A stretch of 64,000 nt of DNA from Saccharomyces uvarum (GCA_947243795.1 OX365929.1:372001-436000); one strand, 5' to 3'; numbered from the stretch's first letter, positions 48,766 to 59,065 are shown. A program made the numbers and translations. Notes: generated by a model from the letters alone, not told the origin.

Positions 48766-49098
48766 ATGGGTCTGTTTAATTTCAAGTTCAAATACACAAG
48801 GGCACAACTGGAAATATTTAGATTTTCCTTTTGTCTGCTAGCACCCGTTGCTGTAATGTACTATATTGGTACGGATACAGATAAAAAATTAAATGTTCCA
48901 GGGTTCTGGCCAGATCCTGCTACTCTGAATCAGATACCAAAGGAACCGTTCGAAATTAAAGCTGAACTAGCAAGAATGAAGAAAGAACGTTTAGAAAAAA
49001 GAATCAGACTGGAGAAAAAACTGCAAGAGGAATTTGGTTTGGACCTCGAAAAGGAAAAGGAAAAAATCAGACAAGAATTAGCCCTCAAAAAAGGATGA
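48766..49098 (+). CDS. PET100: Pet100, cytochrome c oxidase assembly factor
   Basis: An inner-mitochondrial-membrane chaperone for complex IV assembly. Starting at 48766 (MGLFNFKFKYTRAQLEIFRF) gives 110 residues, agreeing with the roughly 111-residue family size. One membrane segment (FRFSFCLLAPVAVMYYIG) is followed by the conserved FWPDP block and a Lys/Glu-rich coiled coil (ARMKKERLEKRIRLEKKL). The frame is open further upstream without an ATG of known use. The gene is divergent from SHU2. Confidence 0.93.
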   Translation: MGLFNFKFKYTRAQLEIFRFSFCLLAPVAVMYYIGTDTDKKLNVPGFWPDPATLNQIPKEPFEIKAELARMKKERLEKRIRLEKKLQEEFGLDLEKEKEKIRQELALKKG

Positions 49099-49281
49099 GA
49101 AGAGAAATAACTGGCTATACTTACCTTTCCAGTTAACTTAACTTTATTATTATTCTTACATGTACATACATATATATTTGTATTCCCCTTAGGCCATACA
49201 CGCTATATTCATTTTTTGGCCTTAATATGGAGCAAACCGTACCCTATTTGAAAATTATATTAGAAAGAAAAAAATAACAAA

Positions 49282-49500
49282 TCATTGATTTTCCTCTTCA
49301 TCCATGGGATTGTATATATTCTTAGATAACAGTCTATTTAACTCATGCTTAACAAATTCCACTTTCGTTGGATCTACCAGAAGATGCGTGTCATCTAACT
49401 CCTCTAATACTATATCGCTCATCTTTGCATCGATTTGTAGTATAAGTGCCTTGATAGATGGATCACACTGAATCAGTGCGCCCTTCCTTGCTCTAGCCAT
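49282..49500 (-). CDS. TFB5: Tfb5, smallest subunit of TFIIH
   Basis: 72 residues, the exact size of yeast Tfb5 (human TTDA/p8). It stabilises Tfb2 in core TFIIH and is needed for nucleotide-excision repair. The whole protein is the family domain: MARARKGALIQCDPSIKALI, then the LDDTHLLVDP turn and the C-terminal helix. A short gene that is easy to miss. Confidence 0.97.
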   Translation of the reverse strand: MARARKGALIQCDPSIKALILQIDAKMSDIVLEELDDTHLLVDPTKVEFVKHELNRLLSKNIYNPMDEEENQ

Positions 49501-49698
49501 GGTTATTTTGTTCTAACGTGTACGCCTGCTTTTCCTTCGATGGGCAGCTAAATTCCACTGTAGTTTAGCTTACCTACTTTTTTTCTAATAATACAACCTA
49601 AAAGAAAAACAGAAAAAGGGCTTTTATAAATCATTGGAAAATATTAACAGAAGTGAGAGGCATAGCGGCGAAGAGTATTCGAATGCCAAGAGACATTG

Positions 49699-52656
49699 AT
49701 GACTGTAAATAACATCCAAAAAGGTTCCAATGCGAATCAACAAACAGGCAGTAGTACAATTGAGGACAAAAATTCAATCTCTGAAAAGGACAACGATGAT
49801 AATACTGTAGGTACCACGGAGGCAACTCGACCAGAAGAAAGCACTGGTCACTTGCCACAAGCAAGTGGTGAAGCAGGCTTCCAAACAGATAAAAGTGTAG
49901 TAGCCGTAAGCGATACGGAAACAGAAGAAGATGGTAAAGAAGAAGAGGTTGAAGACGATGATGACGATGATGAACCACCTCTACTAAAGTATACAAGAAT
50001 CAACCAACTCCCGAAAAATTTCTTTCAAAGAGACTCAATCTCTTCATGTTTATTTGGTGATAACTTTTTTGCATTTGGTACACATTCAGGTATTTTACAT
50101 CTAACTACATGCACATTCGAACCCATCAAGACAATAAAATGCCATAGATCTTCAATACTTTGTATTAATACCGATGGTAAACATTTTGCTACAGGATCTA
50201 TTGATGGTACCGTTATCATTGGATCAATTGATGATCCGCAGAATATAACACAGTTTGACTTCAAAAGGCCCATAAATTCAGTAGCATTGCACTCAAATTA
50301 TCAAGCATCAAAGATGTTCGTTTCTGGTGGAATGGCTGGTGATGTGGTATTATCCCAAAGAAACTGGTTAGGTAATAGGATCGATATTGTCTTAAATAAA
50401 AAGAAAAAGAAAAAGGCCAAGAAAGACGATCAACAGCCCGATATGAAGGGCCCTATTATGGGGATATATATTATGGGAGACCTTATTTTATGGATGGATG
50501 ATGATGGCGTTACGTTTTGCGACATTCCAACGAGATCTGAGCTTTTGAACATATCATTCCCTACAAAGATTTTTAACATTCAGAATGTCAGACCAGATCT
50601 ATTCAGACCTCACGTTCATTTCTTAGAGAGTGATCGAATTATTATTGGATGGGGGTCCAACATTTGGCTATTCAAAGTTTCTTTTACTAAGGATTCAAAT
50701 TCGAACAAATCTAGTGACTCTATGTCTCAAAGCAATAATATGAGTCATTTCAACCCTACTACTAATATCGGCTCTTTATTGTCCAGTGCCGCGTCGAGTT
50801 TTAGAGGTACGCCAGATAAGAAAGTAGAGTTAGAACACCATTTTACTGTATCGATGCTGATTGCTGGGCTAGCATCCTTCAAAGATGATCAGTTATTATG
50901 TCTGGGATTTGATCTAGACGTCCAAGATTACACTGATAATGATGAAAATAACAAATCGAATCTAGGTAACCAGTCAAGAAATTTATTGTTTAAGGGGAAA
51001 GCCCCGGAATTAAAAATTGTTGATCTTTTCAATGGTGATGAAATATACAATGATGAAGTCATAATGAAAAACTATGAAAAATTATCACTAAACGACTATC
51101 ACCTAGGTAAACATATAGATGAAACAACGCCAGAATACTATTTGATAAGTTCGAATGACGCTATCAGAGTTCAAGAACTTTCATTAAGAGATCACTTTGA
51201 TTGGTTCATAGAGAGGAAGCAATTTTACAAAGCCTGGAAGATTGGTAAATATGTAGTCGGATCAGACGAAAGATTTAGTATAGGTTTAATATTCCTTAAT
51301 ACTTTGGTAACCAAGAAAGATTGGAGTACACTGATTGATCACTTAAACATCATCTTCGAAGAAACTTTGAACTCACTAGATTCGAACTCATATGAAGCTT
51401 CTAATAAAGTGTTGCTAAAATGGGCAGACATAATAGATGTCTTGATTAAATCAGGAAAAATAATAGAAATCGCTCCTCTAATCCCTGAGAAGCCTGTTTT
51501 AAGAAAGTCGGTTTACGACGACGTATTGCATCATTTTTTGGTAAATGATATGATTAATAAATTTCATGAATACATTATCAAATGGGATCTAAAGCTCTTC
51601 TCCGTTGCACATTTTGAAGAAGAGCTAGAAACAAAGATAGAGACCGCCAATGAGCCCACAGCTTTACACGATGAAGTGGAGTCCAGTATTACTTATAGAA
51701 CAGAATTAGTCCTTTTATATTTAAAAGAGAACAAATATACAAAGGCAATACCACACTTATTAAAAGCTAAGGATCTGAGGGCCTTGGCTATTATAAAATC
51801 ACAAAATTTGTTGCCGCAGTATCTAGATCAGATAGTGGATATCATTCTCTTACCATATAAGGGCAAGATTTCTCATATTTCTAAACTATCAATATTCGAA
51901 ATTCAAACAATCTTCAACAAACCTATTGATTTGTTATTTGAGAATAGACATACCATACCCATTGATAGAATATACAAAATATTTGAACATGACTGTCCAA
52001 AGGACTTCAACAAGATTTTATTCTGCTATCTAATAAAATTTTTAGATACTGACGACTCCTTCATGATAAATCCTTATGAAAATCAGCTAATTGAACTTTA
52101 TTCTGAATACGATCCACAGAGCCTCTTGCCTTTTTTGCAAAAGCACAATAACTATAATGTAGAGACCGCCATCGAAGTTTGTTCCTCCAAGCCTGGTCTA
52201 TACAACGAATTGATTTACTTGTGGGGGAAAATCGGTGAAACAAAAAAAGCGTTATCATTAATTATCGATGAGCTACAAAACCCACAATTAGCCATTGATT
52301 TTGTTAGGAACTGGGGTGATTCAGATCTTTGGGAATTTATGATTAACTATAGTCTAGATAAACCAAATTTTACAAGAGCGATTTTAACATGTTCCGATGA
52401 AACGAGTGAGATTTATTTAAAAGTAATCAGGGGAATGTCGAATGATTTGAAGATTGACAATCTGCAGGATATTATCAGGCATATTGTTCAAGAAAATTCT
52501 TTGAGCTTAGAAGTAAGGGATAATATATTGGTGATCATTAATGATGAAACAAATAAGTTCGCCAATGAATTTTTGAAGATAAGAAGTCAAGGCAAATTAT
52601 TTCAAGTTGATGAAAGTGACGGTGAAATCAATGATGATCTATATAACGTTTTTTGA
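49699..52656 (+). CDS. VPS41: Vps41, HOPS tethering-complex subunit
   Basis: Tethers vesicles and endosomes to the vacuole and acts in the AP-3 pathway. 985 residues from the ATG at 49699. Features: a low-complexity acidic N-terminus with an Asp run, an N-terminal beta-propeller of WD-like repeats (about 95-370, for example CINTDGKHFATGSIDGTVIIGS), a Lys-rich insertion (LNKKKKKKAKK), and a long alpha-solenoid with the clathrin heavy-chain repeat at about 720-870. The S. cerevisiae protein has 992 residues. Confidence 0.97.
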   Translation: MTVNNIQKGSNANQQTGSSTIEDKNSISEKDNDDNTVGTTEATRPEESTGHLPQASGEAGFQTDKSVVAVSDTETEEDGKEEEVEDDDDDDEPPLLKYTRINQLPKNFFQRDSISSCLFGDNFFAFGTHSGILHLTTCTFEPIKTIKCHRSSILCINTDGKHFATGSIDGTVIIGSIDDPQNITQFDFKRPINSVALHSNYQASKMFVSGGMAGDVVLSQRNWLGNRIDIVLNKKKKKKAKKDDQQPDMKGPIMGIYIMGDLILWMDDDGVTFCDIPTRSELLNISFPTKIFNIQNVRPDLFRPHVHFLESDRIIIGWGSNIWLFKVSFTKDSNSNKSSDSMSQSNNMSHFNPTTNIGSLLSSAASSFRGTPDKKVELEHHFTVSMLIAGLASFKDDQLLCLGFDLDVQDYTDNDENNKSNLGNQSRNLLFKGKAPELKIVDLFNGDEIYNDEVIMKNYEKLSLNDYHLGKHIDETTPEYYLISSNDAIRVQELSLRDHFDWFIERKQFYKAWKIGKYVVGSDERFSIGLIFLNTLVTKKDWSTLIDHLNIIFEETLNSLDSNSYEASNKVLLKWADIIDVLIKSGKIIEIAPLIPEKPVLRKSVYDDVLHHFLVNDMINKFHEYIIKWDLKLFSVAHFEEELETKIETANEPTALHDEVESSITYRTELVLLYLKENKYTKAIPHLLKAKDLRALAIIKSQNLLPQYLDQIVDIILLPYKGKISHISKLSIFEIQTIFNKPIDLLFENRHTIPIDRIYKIFEHDCPKDFNKILFCYLIKFLDTDDSFMINPYENQLIELYSEYDPQSLLPFLQKHNNYNVETAIEVCSSKPGLYNELIYLWGKIGETKKALSLIIDELQNPQLAIDFVRNWGDSDLWEFMINYSLDKPNFTRAILTCSDETSEIYLKVIRGMSNDLKIDNLQDIIRHIVQENSLSLEVRDNILVIINDETNKFANEFLKIRSQGKLFQVDESDGEINDDLYNVF

Positions 52657-52982
52657 AAATTCAGTATCAACACCCTCAAAGCGGTGTGGATTCGCTGACC
52701 AAGTCACAACGTGTATTGTTTTAAATGCTTATATAGTTGTGTAGTATGTGGTTTAATTCAAAAAGAATGGTATGTTTATAAAATGCGATTACCAGCAAAT
52801 AATAAAGGTTGAGTACAAAACACTTTCATATTATTTACTCTGTCAGCCTGCTGTTTTTGCCAGAAAAAATTAGAATGGTAATTAAAGGACAGAAGGATAA
52901 TAATATTAGCAAAACTAGAAGTTGAAGACAAAAAAAGAGAGAGATGGGAAATGAACATCAATGATTTAACAAGTCCTTATAT
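52657..52982. other. Convergent intergenic VPS41/PDC2
   Basis: This 326-bp gap lies between the 3' ends of two converging genes. AT-rich; no gene or notable motif. Confidence 0.4.
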
Positions 52983-55739
52983 CTAAAAGAAACTTGTATC
53001 ATCAGGTAAATGTAAGTTACTAGAGTCTGGAAGGGTTGAACCACCGGACGGAAGTTCCAAATTATTAGCTGATGTTGCAGCTGCTGCCGCCGCCCCCGAT
53101 AAAAGGGTCTCTAAATGGTCTTGCGCATTTTTGTTACTGTTTATTTTAATGTTCTTAGTATTTAATTGTTTCTTTGTTTTTTTAATTCGTTTTAAAAGCG
53201 TCATATAATTGAAGTTCAGCTCATTTATTGTCGCTTTCGTTAATGATATTTCGTTCGATTCCGCGTGTTTCATAATGGTACTCAGTGATTTGGCAATGTT
53301 TATATTTGTCTGTAAGTTACTTAATATTGTGGTTGAAGAGGGTGACATACCAGAAATGGCACCTTCAAGATGACCTAAGCCAGATGGTGATGAAGCAGAG
53401 GATGCTACTGAGCCTATCGGTACTGTCGCCATAGATCTTGTTGGTGCTCCAGCGGAATTTATAGTCACTGGGGAGGGTGTGATTGAAGGAGAGGAAACGT
53501 CTGCAACTGACGATGGATTATTTTGGAAGCTGCTTAATGAATTTTGAGACACAACGTTTGGGGAGGCCACAGAATGTCCACCCTTCGATGTATCGCTCAG
53601 CAATTCATTCATATGTGGAACGTCAAAGGGCTGCGTTTCGTTTCTTGATTCCAAAAGCGCCGTCGTTATTGAATTTGAAGGCGCCATGGCTGTGTTTGAA
53701 GAAGGTTCATTGACTGGTTTACTCTGGTTTGTGATATTTTTGTCGTGATTTCGAATGGTTGAAGAAAATACTTCACTGAAGTATTCTGATGATGGTAATT
53801 GCATATCCACGCCCACCGTAGATAGATCCAAATCGGGACTTAAAAATAAGTTTGGTTTATCAATTAGTGTACTAACATTGTAATCTAATGGGCCTGGTTG
53901 CCTCATTGCATTATAAGGGTCGTTTAAAAGACCATTAAAATTAACTTCATAACTACCGTCAACCACCAAGTCTGTGGTTGAAGGGTTCCTTTGTGATTCC
54001 ATGTTAGAAGCATGCGGCTGTCCAGGAATATCATTTTTATTAGTATTATCAATGGTGCTTTGTTGCAGATACTTCGCGCTATTGTTCTGATTATTGTTGT
54101 TATTATTGGAATTGTCATTGTTGCTATTATGGTTGCTACTATTACTATTATTATGATTGTTTTCGTCGCTGTGGCTAGTGTTAGTAATACCTAGCTGGCT
54201 GTCGTTATTATCGTCTTCATTGGCAAAAACGGATAAATCAAAATTATCATCATGAGTTTGGCTTACTTTAGATGCAGAATCAAGATCAGGTTCACAAAGA
54301 TCTACAATAGCACTTTCCACTAATTCTTCAGTGCTTAGAAAATTTGTATTTTTGTTTTCGATGTTCAAATCCAATAGCATTTCATATTCCCATTTCTTAA
54401 CACAATAATATTCATCGCATAAGCTATTCAACACGCTCTCCAATACTTCGTTTTTCTTGAATGCCATACTGACATTCTCATTTAGATGAATCATCTGAGG
54501 AGGCAACAGACCGGAGCTTTTCCAGTTGGCCTTGATAGCATCAACCGGTATATCGTCCCATGCTTTCTTGATAAACTTAAAAGCATTTGACATTGTCAAC
54601 TGACTTTGCTCAAAGCTTATGAGTCTTCTTTTACCGTTCGGCAAACATTCGTGTTGTTCAGATTTATTTTTACTTTGAGTATTTTTGGAGATTCTATTCT
54701 GCAGGTCAATAAGCGCTTGGTACTGTTGGATCCTATACCTCGTCTTGAATTCGTCCCAAACACCCCAGTTGAATGGCAAAAACTTTGAATTGGACGAAGT
54801 GTATACCAGTTTTATGTTCTGCAAACGCAGGTTAATTATCCTATGACAACATGAATCGTCCAAGACAATCCAAATCTTTCTATTCACAGCCACTAATCTT
54901 TTGTCCCATCTGACTAACCAATTGTGAAAGAGATTGCTGGTTAGCCACGCTTTTCTATTACTGTGATAAGAAATATCAAATTTTTTGGCCATCTTAGAAC
55001 CTAACATTGATTGTGAAACAGGATCTTTGGGCTCGTTAGGGAAATAATTTCTGAATGACTTATAACTATCATATTTTCCAACAACAACAGGTTTTAATTT
55101 CTCAGAGCCATCTAAATTGGAACAGAGCATTACGGTTGCAACCTCTATACGTCTTTGAATGCTACTTGCTTCGTATTGCGCATAATCTAATGGTAAATTG
55201 TAAGAAAGGAACGCTTCATCTAAAGTAAATAAATCCTTCGGTGGAATTTTGGCAAAGTAGGCTTTCAATATCTCTCTTTCTTCAAATGTCCACACTTTAG
55301 GAGTCTTGGGTAATTCCTCATCCAAGACAGATATATTGACATCCATTTTCGATAAAAAGTTCGAAATCCACTTATAACTGAATGAACCATTTCCCTCTCG
55401 ATGTTCCGCAGGAATTCTGTGCCAGACTGCTTGAGCAGTATCTTGTATAATTGGGGAGGTAATAGGAATCCCATTCCACAAACTTTGAGAAATCCACTCT
55501 TGTAAAATCTTTCGAACCAAAAGATTGTTTGGTTTTCTTAGTCTATTTGCATCCTTTTCGTGCTCCTTGCAATTCATGTAGGTTGACTTTCTAGCCAACA
55601 ACCGCGATATAGTACCCTGGGATGGAATTTTTGGTAGTTGAAACGTCTCATAAGCCCATTTTGCCAATTCGAGCTGGGTCCATTTTGGGTGTCTCTCTGC
55701 CATTAGACAGATATTGTATCTCTGCTGTATGGAAAGCAT
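52983..55739 (-). CDS. PDC2: Pdc2, transcription factor for PDC and thiamine genes (transposase-derived)
   Basis: Activates pyruvate decarboxylase and thiamine-synthesis genes. 918 residues. The N-terminus has a Psq/pogo-type helix-turn-helix (residues 1-55) and a CENP-B-type HTH (about 70-135). A DDE-superfamily domain at about 165-400 follows, with Asp174 (LFTLDEAF), Asp294 (IVLDDSCCH) and the block LPFNWGVWDEFKTRYR, where pogo transposases have Asp but this protein has Asn324. The second half is Asn/Ser-rich activation-type sequence with a poly-Asn stretch. The Ala run near the C-terminus is low complexity. Confidence 0.95.
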   Translation of the reverse strand: MLSIQQRYNICLMAERHPKWTQLELAKWAYETFQLPKIPSQGTISRLLARKSTYMNCKEHEKDANRLRKPNNLLVRKILQEWISQSLWNGIPITSPIIQDTAQAVWHRIPAEHREGNGSFSYKWISNFLSKMDVNISVLDEELPKTPKVWTFEEREILKAYFAKIPPKDLFTLDEAFLSYNLPLDYAQYEASSIQRRIEVATVMLCSNLDGSEKLKPVVVGKYDSYKSFRNYFPNEPKDPVSQSMLGSKMAKKFDISYHSNRKAWLTSNLFHNWLVRWDKRLVAVNRKIWIVLDDSCCHRIINLRLQNIKLVYTSSNSKFLPFNWGVWDEFKTRYRIQQYQALIDLQNRISKNTQSKNKSEQHECLPNGKRRLISFEQSQLTMSNAFKFIKKAWDDIPVDAIKANWKSSGLLPPQMIHLNENVSMAFKKNEVLESVLNSLCDEYYCVKKWEYEMLLDLNIENKNTNFLSTEELVESAIVDLCEPDLDSASKVSQTHDDNFDLSVFANEDDNNDSQLGITNTSHSDENNHNNSNSSNHNSNNDNSNNNNNNQNNSAKYLQQSTIDNTNKNDIPGQPHASNMESQRNPSTTDLVVDGSYEVNFNGLLNDPYNAMRQPGPLDYNVSTLIDKPNLFLSPDLDLSTVGVDMQLPSSEYFSEVFSSTIRNHDKNITNQSKPVNEPSSNTAMAPSNSITTALLESRNETQPFDVPHMNELLSDTSKGGHSVASPNVVSQNSLSSFQNNPSSVADVSSPSITPSPVTINSAGAPTRSMATVPIGSVASSASSPSGLGHLEGAISGMSPSSTTILSNLQTNINIAKSLSTIMKHAESNEISLTKATINELNFNYMTLLKRIKKTKKQLNTKNIKINSNKNAQDHLETLLSGAAAAAATSANNLELPSGGSTLPDSSNLHLPDDTSFF

Positions 55740-56100
55740 GTTGGTTATAGAAAAGCTGTCCCCTGTCTCTTAGCACTTCCACGAATCCAAAACGCGAATT
55801 TGTCACAATTGATCAAACTTTTCTGTTTCACTTAAATTAGGCAGCTGCTTTTCAGGCAGCTATTGATTGAGTTTGATAATTTATAACTTTCGACTGATTG
55901 ACTTCGATGGGTTAAGTCACTCGGAACGGAAACATGCAGCAACTATTTAACAAACAAAACCACGAAATAACGGCAGAAACATGTTTGAAGAGGAAGATAG
56001 AGAACCAATTACTGCAATATATGGCAGACGTTCCGGTTGTCTCCATTTTAGGTCTACGGGAAACAAGAAATATTCTCGTTCTTAATAATGGGTCGGAGCC
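55740..56100. other. Divergent PDC2/STN1 promoter region
   Basis: This 361-bp gap is the shared promoter. An ATG frame at 55934-56122 (62 codons) runs over the STN1 start in another frame; see findings. A short imperfect dyad (GGCAGCTGCTTTTCAGGCAGCTATTG region near 55840-55865) contains two GGCAGCT copies. No other gene. Confidence 0.4.
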
Positions 56101-57582
56101 ATGGATAGGTACGGACATATAGCTCATAAAGAAGGCAATGTTTGTTATTACATATCAAGACTGTTCAACTACAACGACTATTATAATGGGTTAGAAGACG
56201 TAAGAGTGTTTATCGGCGACTTGAAACGTCATATGAAAACTTCTACATTTGTTTGTCAAAACTATTATGATAAGCGGCTATCGATATTATTCTGGAAAAA
56301 CCATCCTCTGCAACAAATACATCTTCTCGGGTGTATCGTTGGGCTCCAGTATAAATGGATCGGCCAGCAGGAATATATCTTTTTTCAACTAGATGATTGT
56401 ACATCGGGTTCTCCATCAGAGAGTTTCAGTGATGACGCAAAGTTTTTAACTTGCAAAGTTACTAAAGATGTCATTATGTCATGTGGGCTGAAAATAACCG
56501 ATTTGGCAGGTTCAACTCTCCACATTTATGGGCGAGTAAGTTTAAACTATCAAGAGTTGCAGGTTGAATATATGAAAGTGTGTCACACTTTAACGGAAGA
56601 AATAGAGCACTGGAAAACGACAATGAATACGCGTGAGCAGCTTAACAATACGTGGTCTCTAAGTGACTCTGTTGTAGCAGAACTATTCACGCAGGAGCAA
56701 GAGTGGACGCCTGAGAAGACCCGGTCCGAGATGGTAGAACAGAATTTTGTAAATTTGGGCTACAAGACTCCTGAGAGTAAAAGAAATAAAACCACTTTCA
56801 TCGAGCAACTGCAAGAAGAACGTATAAAGGATGAATTGGAAATTACAAGCCCGTATAACAGCACCAACACTTCAAATAGCGTTCATTCTTTATCGTTTCA
56901 ATTTGTATCATCGCTCAAAGATTTACCCGATGCTGATTTTATGATCTCTTCTAACCAGATCAGTAATGATGGTGACAACTCTTTTAAAGTATTAGAATCC
57001 AAAAGCGTGAATTCTCCAGTGACGGTCTCAAATAGGGCATCTGCAAAGTCAAGCTTGATGCTGATCTTATTAGAACTACGAATGAAAGAGATATCTAGCT
57101 TTGATCTTTACCGATTGCAGGAGGTAAGGAGAGTGGTCGCTACTTTAGTTTCGTTTCAGTTTCAGCAGCAGAATTTAGGCATTATGAAATCTTTCACTAC
57201 TCTAGAGAATGAAGCATTTCAGAACTTGATTGACGGCCTTGTTAAGCCGGGTTTAGTCAACTTGAGCGATATTGAAAGTAATGTGCTAGACTTGCTACCG
57301 TTGAGAAAACTTTTCGATTACGCTCAGAAAAGAATATTAGTACTAGTGAAACTACAATGCTATACTGGTACCATCGAACTGTATCATGTTCAAGAAAAGC
57401 TACATCTGCCAGATATAACGATAAGTGGTATCATCGATGTCTTCAAAGAATGTCTCAAACAGACAATAAAACAGTACCCTCAGACGCTGAAGAGCTGGTG
57501 GATTGATCTAAATGCCAAGGGAGAACTGAAGGACCAGAGTAGTGGATTTTTATTGCATTTGGTATATGTCGCGAACTCATGA
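56101..57582 (+). CDS. STN1: Stn1, telomere-capping CST complex subunit
   Basis: Binds Ten1 and Cdc13 to protect chromosome ends and promote C-strand fill-in. 493 residues, against 494 in S. cerevisiae. The N-terminal OB fold covers about 1-185 (QQIHLLGCIVGLQYKWIGQQEYIFFQLDDCTSG). The C-terminal half (about 310-493) contains the winged-helix pair (LMLILLELRMKEISSFDLYRLQEVR). It diverges rapidly compared with its neighbours, as is common for CST proteins. Confidence 0.95.
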   Translation: MDRYGHIAHKEGNVCYYISRLFNYNDYYNGLEDVRVFIGDLKRHMKTSTFVCQNYYDKRLSILFWKNHPLQQIHLLGCIVGLQYKWIGQQEYIFFQLDDCTSGSPSESFSDDAKFLTCKVTKDVIMSCGLKITDLAGSTLHIYGRVSLNYQELQVEYMKVCHTLTEEIEHWKTTMNTREQLNNTWSLSDSVVAELFTQEQEWTPEKTRSEMVEQNFVNLGYKTPESKRNKTTFIEQLQEERIKDELEITSPYNSTNTSNSVHSLSFQFVSSLKDLPDADFMISSNQISNDGDNSFKVLESKSVNSPVTVSNRASAKSSLMLILLELRMKEISSFDLYRLQEVRRVVATLVSFQFQQQNLGIMKSFTTLENEAFQNLIDGLVKPGLVNLSDIESNVLDLLPLRKLFDYAQKRILVLVKLQCYTGTIELYHVQEKLHLPDITISGIIDVFKECLKQTIKQYPQTLKSWWIDLNAKGELKDQSSGFLLHLVYVANS

Positions 57583-57629
57583 TCTGATTTACCATCCGTA
57601 TCGTGAACCACGGCACATCGCTCTACGTT

Positions 57630-57649
57630 TGAAAAATTTTGCGATGAGC
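57630..57649 (+). promoter_or_regulatory. Abutting RRPE and PAC elements upstream of RRP8
   Basis: TGAAAAATTTT (RRPE, 57630-57640) is followed without a gap by GCGATGAGC (PAC, 57641-57649), about 85-100 bp before the RRP8 ATG. Both are perfect ribosome-biogenesis promoter motifs and agree with the gene's role. Confidence 0.85.
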
Positions 57650-57732
57650 TTATAATGGCAAATATATAACAATAGTATACATATATTTCAAATACTTTGT
57701 AAGACAAATAAGGACACTAACTAATTCTCCAA

Positions 57733-58914
57733 ATGGCTTTATTCAACGTGGACGGTTGGGATATAAAGACGAAAGCTGTCGCTTTTGATAACAAGACCAG
57801 CAAGTCAGCGAAGGATAAGAAAAAAAATAAGAATAGAAGAAATGACAAACTTACAAGAGAACAGAAATTGAAAGAGGAGACAGAAGCTGAATTAAAAGAA
57901 ACAGTGGAAGGTGTTTCCCCTGAAGAAGGGTTGGTTGAAACGAAAGAAGAAAATAAAGGTAAAAATGCAAAGACTAACACAAATAATAAGAAGCGTAAGC
58001 ACGATGAAGATGGTGCGTCTGAACAAAAAAAAGAGAAAATTGAACTGCCTACAAAAAAACAGTTGACTCCTTTACAACAGAAGATGATGGCTAAACTGAC
58101 GGGTTCCAGATTCAGATGGATCAATGAGCAATTCTACACGATTACCTCCGATGAAGCTTTAAAATTAGTGAAGGACCAACCACAATTATTTGACGAATAC
58201 CATGATGGTTTCAGATCACAAGTGCAAACATGGCCGGAAAATCCAGTTGATGTTTTTGTCGACCAAATTCGTTATAGATGCATGAAAGCTGTTAATGCAC
58301 CAGGTGGGTTACCAGGCCTTAGAGAAACCAAAGAGATAGTCATAGCTGATATGGGATGTGGTGAAGCTCAATTAGCGTTAGAGATTAACAACTTTTTCAA
58401 AGGTTATAACAAGAAGGCCAAGAAGTATTTAAAGAGACGCCACAAAGTCCATAGTTTTGATTTGAAGAAAGCTAACGAAAGAATAACTGTGGCCGATATT
58501 AGGAAAGTGCCATTACCAGATGAATCATGTACTATCGTGGTCTTCTGTCTAGCGTTAATGGGAACCAATTTCCTAGATTTCATTAAAGAAGCATATAGAA
58601 TCTTAGCACCAAGGGGTGAGTTATGGATCGCAGAAATCAAATCAAGATTTAGTGACGGTAGAGGAAATGAATTTGTTGACGCTTTGAAATTGATGGGATT
58701 CTTCCATAAGAAAACCTTCGACGAAAATAAGATGTTCACGAGATTCGAATTCTTCAAGCCACCTGCAGAAATCATTGAGGAGAGAAGACAAAAATTGGAA
58801 AGAAGACAAAAATTCATTGAAGTCGAAACTGAGAAGGAAGAACTAGAAAAGAAAAGAAAAAAGGTTGCCGAAGGAAAGTGGCTATTAAAGCCTTGTATCT
58901 ACAAAAGAAGATGA
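57733..58914 (+). CDS. RRP8: Rrp8, 25S rRNA adenine-N1 methyltransferase
   Basis: Nucleolar enzyme that makes m1A in 25S rRNA helix 25.1. 393 residues. A Lys/Glu-rich N-terminus with nucleolar-targeting basic stretches precedes a Rossmann-type methyltransferase: motif I IADMGCGEAQLA, the AdoMet-contacting VHSFDLKKANERITVADI, VVFCLALMGTNF, and LAPRGELWIAEIKSRF. The Lys-rich C-terminus ends in KPCIYKRR. Length agrees with the S. cerevisiae protein (392). Confidence 0.97.
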   Translation: MALFNVDGWDIKTKAVAFDNKTSKSAKDKKKNKNRRNDKLTREQKLKEETEAELKETVEGVSPEEGLVETKEENKGKNAKTNTNNKKRKHDEDGASEQKKEKIELPTKKQLTPLQQKMMAKLTGSRFRWINEQFYTITSDEALKLVKDQPQLFDEYHDGFRSQVQTWPENPVDVFVDQIRYRCMKAVNAPGGLPGLRETKEIVIADMGCGEAQLALEINNFFKGYNKKAKKYLKRRHKVHSFDLKKANERITVADIRKVPLPDESCTIVVFCLALMGTNFLDFIKEAYRILAPRGELWIAEIKSRFSDGRGNEFVDALKLMGFFHKKTFDENKMFTRFEFFKPPAEIIEERRQKLERRQKFIEVETEKEELEKKRKKVAEGKWLLKPCIYKRR

Positions 58915-59065
58915 TCGTTTAAGCCATTCTAGTAGTTTAACATTGTTTTCTTCTTTTAACTGTAAATTATATATAAAATATGTATTTTTCTATAGTGCAT
59001 TTGGTAAAGAACAATGAAATAGAAGAAAAGTACTTATGCAATATGCATACAAAAAAATTAGGGTC

